From assembly GCA_050012535.1 (NCBI GenBank), contig JBEKGZ010000076.1, positions 1 through 7,506 of the forward strand: a stretch of DNA of 7,506 nucleotides, in the 5' to 3' direction. Source of the stretch: CAVPLU01 sp050012535. Lineage in GTDB: Archaea > Thermoproteota > Bathyarchaeia > 40CM-2-53-6. The position numbers and the translations under genes were made by a program. Below, in pieces: positions 1-5,782 of the stretch; the stretch's first letter is position 1, and the number at the start of each line of letters is the position of its first letter. The notes under the pieces were generated by a model. It was not told the origin of the DNA. It saw nothing but the letters and a program-made list of their open reading frames with translations, and did not search any database.

Positions 1-69
1 GTGATCCGAAAAGAAGCTTAAGAGTATGTGAATGATGCTTCTCCAGCTCGTAATAGAGTTGAGAATCAT

Positions 70-525
70 ATGGTTGATTTACAGAGTCTTCTTCCTGCAT
101 TACAGACGGCTCTAGTCCCTGTGGTTTTGTCTTCAGCCGGTGGACTCCTCTGCTTGGTAGTCCAAACCAGATACGGCAGAATTGTCGATCACACGAGGCA
201 GTTACTGAATCTTCCTGCGCCTGGCGTGGAAATTGAGATGGTATTGGAGATGCTGTTCAAGCGGGCGCGCTATGCGAAGTGGGCACTCTTCGGCCTATTC
301 GTTGGAGTCTCCTGCTTTCTCACACTTTCACTTGTGATCTTGGTCTCCATGATCTTCCCAACTCCAGTTCAGGTCGCCCTCGTTGTGGGGATCTTCAGCG
401 TGGGGTGGTGTTCCATGGTGCTAGGTTTGTGGTTCGAGGTCCTAGAACTCTGGGATTCCTTCAGAGGAATCACTCTCGAATACGCGATATTCAAGAAGAG
501 AATTGGAGAACAATCGAAACTCTAA
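70..525 (+). CDS. DUF2721-type small membrane protein
   Basis: This is a 151-residue protein that I recognise as DUF2721-like; the biochemical role of that family is unknown. It shows a short N-terminus, a first membrane helix (about residues 13-32), a conserved cytoplasmic-type stretch with the pattern RxGRIVDxTRxL (about 34-45), a charged linker, then two close helices (about 70-94 and 100-124) and a charged tail ending in KKRIGEQSKL. Location is therefore the cell membrane with three helices. I chose the ATG at 70 because it leaves about eight residues before the PALQ segment, as expected for the family; a GTG at 28 would add 14 polar residues. No strong Shine-Dalgarno sequence precedes either start. 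It is followed by about 100 non-coding bases before lpdA, so it need not be in that operon. Family assignment is by pattern memory. Confidence 0.75.
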   Translation: MVDLQSLLPALQTALVPVVLSSAGGLLCLVVQTRYGRIVDHTRQLLNLPAPGVEIEMVLEMLFKRARYAKWALFGLFVGVSCFLTLSLVILVSMIFPTPVQVALVVGIFSVGWCSMVLGLWFEVLELWDSFRGITLEYAIFKKRIGEQSKL

Positions 526-570
526 TCGCGTTACGCGCCAGGTTTGCGCATTTCTCAGCAGACCAGCACC

Positions 571-577
571 ATAAATA
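571..577 (+). promoter_or_regulatory. TATA-like box upstream of lpdA-lipB
   Basis: The sequence ATAAATA lies 46 bases before the lpdA ATG in otherwise GC-rich surroundings. An archaeal TATA box centred here would start transcription near base 601, giving a leader of about 22 bases that includes GAGG at 609-612, ten bases before the ATG. The spacing is sensible, but the upstream BRE element is not convincing. Confidence 0.4.
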
Positions 578-622
578 GGGGCCTGCCCAACGGTAGCGGC
601 GCTTGCGCGAGGCACACTAGTA

Positions 623-2017
623 ATGAGCGATCACGTCCAGAACCTAGTGATTGGAAGCGGTGTAGGAGGCTACGGAGCGGCAGTCAGACTGGGACAGTTG
701 CACCGAGAAACCATCTTGGTTGAGAAAGAAACGCTGGGCGGTGTCTGCCTTAACGTAGGGTGCATACCGTCCAAGGCAATTGTGCGCGCCGCCAAGCTCA
801 TGAAGCAGATTCAACGCGCGCAGGATTTCGGCATCGAGACATCTCAGCCCAAGATGGACCTTCAGAAACTACAGGTATGGAAGAAAGGTGTCGTAGACAA
901 GCTCACGAAAGGCGTCGCCTATCTCTGCAGAGGCAACAAGGTAGATGTCGTCTACGGCGAGGCACGATTCCAAAGCCCACACCAAGTCGAGATCAAGAGC
1001 AAAGAAGGCTCGAAAATTGTCAACGCGGACAACATCATTATCGCGACAGGCTCGCGCCCGGTAGAGATCCCCGGGTTCAAGTTCGATGGAGACTTCATCA
1101 TCACCGCGACTGAAGCCCTTTCGTTTACAGAAGCACCGCGAAATTTCGTCATTATCGGCGGTGGGGTTAGTGGACTCGAGCTTGGAATGGCGTACGCACA
1201 GTTCGGCAGCCACGTCACAGTCATAGAAATGCTTGAGCAGCTCTTGCCAGGCACGGACATAGAGCTTGTCAGAGTCGTCGAGCGCACGCTGAAGAAACTA
1301 GGCGTGGAAACGCATCTGAAAGCCCGCGCGAAATGGGCCAAGGATGGAAAGGTTGGCGCTCAGCTTGTCGACGGAAAAGAGATCGAAGTTCCAGCGGACA
1401 AAGTCATGGTTGTCGTCGGGAGACGACCTAACTCTGACCAGATCGGACTTGAAACCACAGGCGTCAAGACGGATCAGGCAGGATTCATTCAGGTGAACTC
1501 GCAGATGCAAACCAATGTGCCTGGCATATACGCGATCGGAGACGTTATCGGGCAACCTTTGCTGGCTCACAAGGCCTCAAAGCAAGGAGTAGTGGCAGCT
1601 GAAGTAATCGCTGGAGAAACAAGCGCCGCGGACTTCAAGGCGATGCCGAACGCGATCTGGACCGATCCAGAAATAGCAACCGTAGGGTTAACTGAAGCAG
1701 AAGCGAAGAAACAAGGATATGAGTCGATAGTTGGAAAGTTCCCATTCACCGCTCTCGGCAGAGCTGTAGCGGTTGGTGAGACTGACGGTTTCGTCAAAGT
1801 CGTTGCGGACAAGGAAAGCGAACAGATCCTTGGAATACACATGGTCGGAGCTGATGTGACCGATCTGATCAGCGAAGCTGCGCTCGCGATCGAGATGGGT
1901 GCCACCTTGGACGATCTGGCCTTAACGGTTCACCCTCACCCGACGCTTCCGGAGGCTCTCATGGAAGCGACCGAAGCAGCCAAAGGAAAGGCAATCAATA
2001 TCCTGAACCCACCATGA
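623..2017 (+). CDS. lpdA: Dihydrolipoamide dehydrogenase (E3)
   Basis: This 464-residue flavoprotein is full length for the family. It reoxidises the dihydrolipoyl group of E2 or GcvH proteins and passes electrons through a disulfide and FAD to NAD+, in the cytoplasm. Visible elements, in order: FAD-binding GSGVGG (11-16), the redox motif GGVCLNVGCIPSK with Cys42 and Cys47, ATGSRP (141-146), the NAD-binding GGGVSG (179-184) with a glutamate at the end of the next strand (Glu202, which favours NAD+ over NADP+), AIGDV (304-308), and the C-terminal catalytic pair His439 and Glu444 in HPHPTLPE. The HPHPTLPE motif separates it from mercuric reductase and glutathione reductase. The ATG at 623 has a weak GAGG ten bases upstream. 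Its stop overlaps the lipB start (ATGA), so the two are probably translated together. No E1, E2 or GcvH gene is visible, so which complex it serves cannot be told here. Confidence 0.95.
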   Translation: MSDHVQNLVIGSGVGGYGAAVRLGQLHRETILVEKETLGGVCLNVGCIPSKAIVRAAKLMKQIQRAQDFGIETSQPKMDLQKLQVWKKGVVDKLTKGVAYLCRGNKVDVVYGEARFQSPHQVEIKSKEGSKIVNADNIIIATGSRPVEIPGFKFDGDFIITATEALSFTEAPRNFVIIGGGVSGLELGMAYAQFGSHVTVIEMLEQLLPGTDIELVRVVERTLKKLGVETHLKARAKWAKDGKVGAQLVDGKEIEVPADKVMVVVGRRPNSDQIGLETTGVKTDQAGFIQVNSQMQTNVPGIYAIGDVIGQPLLAHKASKQGVVAAEVIAGETSAADFKAMPNAIWTDPEIATVGLTEAEAKKQGYESIVGKFPFTALGRAVAVGETDGFVKVVADKESEQILGIHMVGADVTDLISEAALAIEMGATLDDLALTVHPHPTLPEALMEATEAAKGKAINILNPP

Positions 2018-2697
2018 GCAAGACCTTAGTCATAGATCTGCAGACTCGCGACTACAAGGAGACTTGGGAACTCCAACTTAGCCTAGTGGAACTACGGGCT
2101 CAAGCACTGGTTCCTGATGTTCTGTTGCTTGTTGAGCACCCACACGTAGTTACAATGGGCACATCCGGAAAGCCCGAGAATATACTGTCCAAGAGATTCC
2201 CGATTTTCAAGGTAGAGCGTGGAGGAGATGTTACCTACCACGGATACGGCCAATTGGTTGGGTATCCAATCATAGACCTCACTCCGCGCGACAAGAAGGT
2301 TGGACGATACGTTCGAGACCTCGAAGCAATGCTGATCGAGACTCTCGATCACTTTGGAATCTCAGCTCAGAGGATAGAAGGCCGCACAGGAGTGTGGATC
2401 GGTGAGCAGAAGAAGATAGCGTCGATCGGAGTGGCCGTTCGTAGCTGGATCACATTTCACGGTTTCGCACTAAACGTTTCAACAGACCTCTCGTGTTTCT
2501 CAACGATCAACCCGTGTGGCTATGAGAGCGGAGTGATGACATCGATCACCGAGCAGTTGGAGAGACCTGTGTCAATCTCCGAGGTCAAAGGACCTATCAG
2601 GAACGCGTTCGAGCATGTCTTTGGTACGAAACTCGAACCGGCAAGCGAAGAGAAGCTCACGCGCTCAGTCAGATCTGGCGTTCCGGCCAAAACCTGA
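2014..2697 (+). CDS. lipB: Octanoyltransferase LipB (lipoate biosynthesis)
   Basis: This 227-residue protein transfers the octanoyl group from acyl carrier protein, or another acyl donor in archaea, to the lipoyl-domain lysine, the first committed step of lipoate assembly. Family motifs are present: VEHPHVVTMG (40-49), RGGDVTYHGYGQLVGYPI (69-86), RTGVWIG (124-130), KKIASIGV with the expected catalytic Lys134, HGFALNV (149-155) and INPCG with the expected catalytic Cys168. These positions lie one residue from Lys135 and Cys169 of E. coli LipB. One oddity is Tyr78, where the bacterial motif normally reads HGPGQ with proline. The last 25 residues after FGTKLE are a polar extension. The ATG overlaps the lpdA stop codon and no Shine-Dalgarno sequence lies at a useful distance, which suggests translational coupling. 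Lipoyl synthase is not in the window. Confidence 0.93.
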   Translation: MSKTLVIDLQTRDYKETWELQLSLVELRAQALVPDVLLLVEHPHVVTMGTSGKPENILSKRFPIFKVERGGDVTYHGYGQLVGYPIIDLTPRDKKVGRYVRDLEAMLIETLDHFGISAQRIEGRTGVWIGEQKKIASIGVAVRSWITFHGFALNVSTDLSCFSTINPCGYESGVMTSITEQLERPVSISEVKGPIRNAFEHVFGTKLEPASEEKLTRSVRSGVPAKT

Positions 2698-2702
2698 TGC
2701 GG

Positions 2703-3761
2703 CTAGTCTTGGCACGCCCCAAGACACAAGCCCGATCGTGTTAACGCAGGGATACCGATTTCGTGGCTCTTGAAGAAGGGTTCGCGCAGCTGCACCGCAG
2801 TCTTGAAGAGGCCTGCAATCTCATCGTCTGTTGCTCCTGCTCTCATCCTGGCAAGAAAATCCACGTGGTTGTCATCCCTGAGTAGGCATGGCTTGAACTT
2901 GCCGTCATGCGTGATCCTGATCCTGTTGTTGCTCATGCAGAATTCTGAGTTATGCATTGGCCGCACGACTTCAACCGTGACTCCGTCTGACAAAACGTAC
3001 CTTGGGCGGTTATGCATGCCACGCCGGTAGACAGCTACTGCCTGAGACGCCAAGCGCTCCTCTATCCGAGCTAGATCATAGTGATATCTCTCATAGAACG
3101 CTGGATCCGTGACAACGAGCTCTATCAGTTGAAGAACGACTTCACCGTCTCCCCCCAGCTTGCGAACGAAATCCATGATCTGATCGATCTCGTCGTCGTT
3201 CACGCCCTTCATCAGGGTCACGTTCAATTTGACCGGTACAAGTCTGGCCGCTACAGCTGCTCTTGCGGCATTGATCGCTTCGTCGAATCCGTCCACCCCT
3301 GTAATGAACTGGAAACGATCTTTGCGTAGGCTGTGAAGACTAATGTTCACTCTCGATAGGCCCGCGTCATGCAGCTTCCCCGCAAGCTTCGAGAGCCGAG
3401 TGCCGTTAGTAGTCATCGAAATCTCTCGCAAGCCCACACGGTTCAGCTTGTGAACGATCTCAAGTATGTCCGGACGGAGCATCGGTTCGCCGCCGGTCAG
3501 CTTGACAGCTCCGATGCCATAGTTTGAGAGGATGCGGACAATACGCTGTATCTCGTCCGCGGTCATGAGAATCGAAGAAGCGGACTTGACACCCTCCATG
3601 TGACAATGGATGCATCTGAAATTGCATGTCGAACTCGAATTGAGTGAGATTCTAGCGTTGGTAATCGGCCTTCCGAACCTGTCTCTAATGACAGGTCGAG
3701 TATTTTCTCCCTCATCATGGTCTAGATCAGGGAGATTCAAGAGAGGCTTGGCGAGATCCAA
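2703..3761 (-). CDS. MoaA-like radical SAM protein with altered second cluster
   Basis: This 352-residue radical SAM protein resembles archaeal GTP 3',8-cyclase (MoaA, first step of molybdopterin synthesis) along its length. It has DRFGRPITNARISL (27-40), the S-adenosylmethionine cluster motif with Cys46, Cys50 and Cys53, KLTGGEP (87-93), TTNGTRLSKLA (117-127), SLHSLRKDRF (141-150) and ITGVDGFDEAI (153-163). The C-terminal region keeps PMHNSEFC (268-275), the RIR arginines 280 and 282, DGKFKPCL and Cys292. The middle ligand of the expected CX2CX13C second cluster is Asn278 instead of Cys, and the GG at the MoaA C-terminus is replaced by a tail with Cys346 and Cys350. It may therefore be a diverged paralogue and not an active MoaA, so no symbol is given. 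The start is TTG at 3761: it is the first possible start after an upstream stop, and a TATA-like box lies about 33 bases before it. No other molybdenum cofactor gene is nearby. Confidence 0.85.
   Translation of the reverse strand: MDLAKPLLNLPDLDHDEGENTRPVIRDRFGRPITNARISLNSSSTCNFRCIHCHMEGVKSASSILMTADEIQRIVRILSNYGIGAVKLTGGEPMLRPDILEIVHKLNRVGLREISMTTNGTRLSKLAGKLHDAGLSRVNISLHSLRKDRFQFITGVDGFDEAINAARAAVAARLVPVKLNVTLMKGVNDDEIDQIMDFVRKLGGDGEVVLQLIELVVTDPAFYERYHYDLARIEERLASQAVAVYRRGMHNRPRYVLSDGVTVEVVRPMHNSEFCMSNNRIRITHDGKFKPCLLRDDNHVDFLARMRAGATDDEIAGLFKTAVQLREPFFKSHEIGIPALTRSGLCLGACQD
2706..2725. repeat. Perfect inverted repeat at the convergent gene ends
   Basis: GTCTTGG (2706-2712) and CCAAGAC (2719-2725) form a perfect 7-bp stem with a 6-base loop. 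The hairpin lies inside the last codons of the radical SAM gene and starts nine bases after the lipB stop, so it falls at the 3' end of both convergent transcripts. No T-tract follows on either strand, so it is not a typical archaeal U-rich terminator; it may block read-through or protect 3' ends. Confidence 0.4.
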
Positions 3762-3790
3762 CGCTGTGCCGTAACAACGATAATACGTTC

Positions 3791-3797
3791 AATTTAA
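3791..3797 (-). promoter_or_regulatory. TATA-like box for the MoaA-like gene
   Basis: On the minus strand TTAAATT is centred about 33 bases before the TTG start. A TATA box here would start transcription roughly six bases before the start codon, a nearly leaderless mRNA, which fits the missing Shine-Dalgarno sequence. The motif is nearly symmetric (AATTTAA on the plus strand), so it could also start rightward transcription near base 3822 toward alba. No stretch of similar AT-richness is seen elsewhere in this divergent gap. Confidence 0.4.
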
Positions 3798-3831
3798 GGA
3801 ATTATCAACTTCAGTTTTAGTGATCAGATTG

Positions 3832-3932
3832 GGCCGCGGGTACTCACAGCGTTGTCAGCGGGTACAAGTAATAGAGAACCATTGTAGCTCAACGCTATTC
3901 TTATAGGGTCAGGGAAGAAGGTACACGCGGCC
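3832..3932 (+). other. Nested inverted repeats, possible structured RNA or alba leader
   Basis: Within the divergent gap, GGCCGCGGGTAC (3832-3843) pairs with GTACACGCGGCC (3921-3932) at 11 of 12 positions. Inside it, AGCGTTG (3848-3854) pairs perfectly with CAACGCT (3890-3896), and TTCTT (3898-3902) pairs with AAGAA (3915-3919). The three helices are joined by linkers of 4, 1 and 1 bases, a compact three-way junction. TACAA (3863-3867) and TTGTA (3882-3886) can pair further inside the second arm. It lies upstream of alba, so if the mRNA starts near 3822 it would form a 5' leader. The fold was found by eye and matches no RNA family known to me. The strand is assumed. Confidence 0.35.
3901..3908 (+). 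promoter_or_regulatory. Alternative TATA-like box upstream of alba
   Basis: TTATAGGG lies about 95 bases before the alba ATG. If used, transcription would begin near base 3931, giving a leader of about 68 bases and skipping the folded region. It competes with the AT-rich box at 3791-3797 as the alba promoter, and the sequence does not settle the choice. Confidence 0.25.
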
Positions 3933-3998
3933 ATACCCTCGACAAGAAAAGGGACAGAGCCTACACCCAGCAACCCTATCATCGGCGTGAACCCGGTC

Positions 3999-4274
3999 AT
4001 GGAACAAGCAAACCTCGTCCGCATCGGAAAAAAACCGATCATGAATTACGTTGTCGCCTGCGTGACCCTCTTCAACTCGGGCGCCGAAGAGGTCATGGTT
4101 CGCGCGCGAGGGCAATCGATAACAAAAGCAGTTGATGCGGTCCTAATGCTCCGGAACTCATTCGTCAAGAACCTTGAGATCGAGGAAATAAGGATCGGAT
4201 CCGAAGAAGTAACCCGCCTGGATGGAACGCGCGGAAGCATCTCCACGATAGAAATCATGCTGGAAAAAGGCTAG
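3999..4274 (+). CDS. albA: Alba-family DNA/RNA-binding chromatin protein
   Basis: This 91-residue protein is full length for Alba, an abundant archaeal dimeric protein that coats DNA and also binds RNA. The family hallmarks are plain: IGKKPIMNYV (9-18), where Lys11 and Lys12 match the DNA-contacting, acetylatable Lys16/17 of Sulfolobus Alba; RARGQSITKAVD (35-46); RNSFVKN (52-58), which keeps the dimer-dimer phenylalanine (Phe55); IRIGSEEV; and the C-terminal STIEIMLE. The usual second arginine of the RGR turn is Gln39 here, a mild change in a DNA-contact loop. The start could be ATG 3999 (8 residues before IGKKP, as in Pyrococcus) or GTG 3987 (12 residues, as in Sulfolobus). The frame is open upstream to 3888 but has no other start codon. 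Neither start has a Shine-Dalgarno sequence. It is divergent from the radical SAM gene and 84 bases before the aminotransferase. Confidence 0.95.
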   Translation: MEQANLVRIGKKPIMNYVVACVTLFNSGAEEVMVRARGQSITKAVDAVLMLRNSFVKNLEIEEIRIGSEEVTRLDGTRGSISTIEIMLEKG

Positions 4275-4316
4275 GATCGAAACCCGTAGCCGTTTAGGTT
4301 TTCCCAAATCCTTTTT
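4269..4316 (+). terminator. Possible terminator after alba
   Basis: GGCTA (4269-4273, including the alba stop) can pair with TAGCC (4287-4291). Downstream come the T-rich runs GGTTTT (near 4298-4302) and TTTTT (4312-4316). U-rich tracts are the main archaeal termination signal and the stem is weak, so the T-runs carry most of the weight. It would separate alba from the aminotransferase. Confidence 0.35.
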
Positions 4317-4345
4317 GACCCGACGCGTGTAGCTTTCGGGCTGTC

Positions 4346-4351
4346 GGTGGA
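4346..4351 (+). promoter_or_regulatory. Ribosome binding site that decides the aminotransferase start
   Basis: GGTGGA contains GGTG, a part of the archaeal GGAGGTGATC Shine-Dalgarno consensus, and sits 7 bases before the ATG at 4359. It overlaps the alternative GTG start at 4347, which argues for the ATG as the true start. Confidence 0.5.
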
Positions 4352-4358
4352 AACTGTA

Positions 4359-5708
4359 ATGAGCGGGAAGGCGTCGTACCCGAAGATAGTAGTTACACCT
4401 CCCGGGCCTAAGGCTCGTGAGCTTGTACGTGGTGATGAATCCCTCATCTCGAGATCGATGGTGAGGTGGTATCCGCTCGTAGCGGAATCAGGATCAGGAT
4501 GCATCGTCAAAGATGTTGACGGTAACGAATTTATCGACTTCAACTCCGGATTGGCCGTTCTAAACGTAGGCCACTGCCATCCAAAAGTCGTCAGTGCGAT
4601 TACCGAACAAACGAAGAAGCTGATCCACTACTCATACACCGACTTCTACTATAAACCTATAATCGATCTCGGCAATGAGCTCACCAAGATAACTCCGGGC
4701 ACATTCGCGAAGAAGGTCTTCTTCTGCAACAGTGGTGCCGAGGCCGTTGAAGCTGCTATGAAGATGGCTAAGTGGCACACACGCAACAGCCTATTCCTAG
4801 CTTATACCGGCGCATTCCATGGGCGAACGCTTGGATCTGTCAGTCTGACTGCGAGCAAGCCCGTGCAACGTCGACACTTCTTCCCACTTGTGCCAGGGGT
4901 TACGCATGTGCCATACCCGTACTGCTATCGCTGCCCGTTCCACCTGTCCTATCCAGAATGTCATCTGTGGTGCGTAGACTTCATTGAAGAAGAGGTATTG
5001 AGCAAGTACATTCCAGCCGAGAATGTCGCAGCCATGTTTGTTGAGAGCATTCAGGGCGAAGGGGGATACGTGGTCCCGCCGGACGAGTATTTCATGAAGC
5101 TGCGCAAGCTCCTTGACAAACACAACATACTCATGATCGACGACGAGATTCAGTCAGGGATCGGAAGGACCGGCAAATGGTTCGCAATGGAACACTTCAA
5201 CGTCATTCCAAACGCGGTCTGTGTCGCGAAGGCGATCGGTTCCGGCCTTCCAATAGGCGCGCTCATCAGCAAAGATGAGTTCATGGACTGGGAAGGCGGA
5301 TCGCACGCCACGACCTTTGGAGGAAACCCGGTCGCCTGCGCCGCGGGCCTCGCCGTGATTGATGTGATCAGGCAAGAGCGACTCCTCGAGAACGCAACCA
5401 AGCTTGGAGCACACCTGTCGACTCGTCTCAAGGAAATGCAGAAGAAGTATCCGATAATTGGTGACGTACGCGGCAAAGGACTCATGATGGCCGCGGAGAT
5501 CGTCAAAGATCCCGACACGAAGGAATTTGGCAGTGAATTGTCTCAAGAAATCATGATGAAATGCTTCAAGCGAGGACTCGCAATCATAACCTCAGGCAAA
5601 TCCACGATGCGATTCGTGCCCCCACTTGTGATCACCCGCGAGTTGTTGGACGCAGGGCTTGACGTGTTCGAAGGCGTAGTTAAGGAAGTATCCAGTTCAG
5701 CGAAGTAG
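4359..5708 (+). CDS. Class III PLP-dependent aminotransferase (GABA/ornithine-type)
   Basis: This 449-residue, full-length enzyme is of the 4-aminobutyrate/ornithine/acetylornithine aminotransferase family. Such enzymes move an amino group, usually a terminal one, to a 2-oxoacid such as 2-oxoglutarate. Visible features: the N-terminal PKIVVTPPGPKAREL typical of archaeal members, DVDGNEFIDFNSG, the PLP phosphate loop NSGAEA (124-129), AFHGR (152-156), IDDEIQSGIGRTG with the pyridine-nitrogen Asp262 and Gln265, the Schiff-base lysine Lys291 in AKAIGSGLP, TTFGGNP (318-324), and MRFVPPL with the likely carboxylate-binding Arg418. Cys189, Cys192, Cys201 and Cys205 form a CX2CX8CX3C cluster in an insertion after the PYP segment, which could bind a metal or form disulfides. 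The ATG at 4359 has GGTGGA upstream; GTG 4347 would add four residues. Archaeal relatives include ornithine aminotransferases and amino acid racemases, so the substrate cannot be named from sequence. Confidence 0.9.
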   Translation: MSGKASYPKIVVTPPGPKARELVRGDESLISRSMVRWYPLVAESGSGCIVKDVDGNEFIDFNSGLAVLNVGHCHPKVVSAITEQTKKLIHYSYTDFYYKPIIDLGNELTKITPGTFAKKVFFCNSGAEAVEAAMKMAKWHTRNSLFLAYTGAFHGRTLGSVSLTASKPVQRRHFFPLVPGVTHVPYPYCYRCPFHLSYPECHLWCVDFIEEEVLSKYIPAENVAAMFVESIQGEGGYVVPPDEYFMKLRKLLDKHNILMIDDEIQSGIGRTGKWFAMEHFNVIPNAVCVAKAIGSGLPIGALISKDEFMDWEGGSHATTFGGNPVACAAGLAVIDVIRQERLLENATKLGAHLSTRLKEMQKKYPIIGDVRGKGLMMAAEIVKDPDTKEFGSELSQEIMMKCFKRGLAIITSGKSTMRFVPPLVITRELLDAGLDVFEGVVKEVSSSAK

Positions 5709-5782
5709 AAGCGTCTCAGCGCGAGTTCGATAGCAAACCAAAGGACAATGCAGAACCCCAAGTCAGAAGATGTTCGTTGGGA

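Noticed and set aside
1..21. Short open frame VIRKEA to a TAA at 19-21, perhaps the end of an upstream gene
   Set aside because: Seven codons at the window edge are too few to tell a gene end from chance.
279..578. Plus-strand 99-residue open frame overlapping the DUF2721 gene
   Set aside because: It is an out-of-frame shadow of the membrane protein with no recognisable domain and Arg/His-rich low-quality composition.
869..1905. Several minus-strand open frames antisense to lpdA
   Set aside because: They lie fully opposite a certain gene with all motifs, and their products have no family features.
3081..3329. Plus-strand 82-residue frame inside the radical SAM gene
   Set aside because: It is antisense to an unmistakable radical SAM coding region; nothing supports translation.
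3879..3888. Minus-strand GCTACAATGG resembling a conserved 16S rRNA segment
   Set aside because: Only about ten bases match and no flanking rRNA sequence is present; chance.
3820..3906. Small plus-strand frame from GTG 3820 (28 codons)
   Set aside because: It has no ribosome binding site and unconvincing composition, and it overlaps the structured region; a leader peptide cannot be supported.
3824..4042. Minus-strand 72-residue frame across the divergent gap and the alba start
   Set aside because: It is antisense to alba, has no family resemblance, and covers the inverted repeats, which explain its base pattern better.
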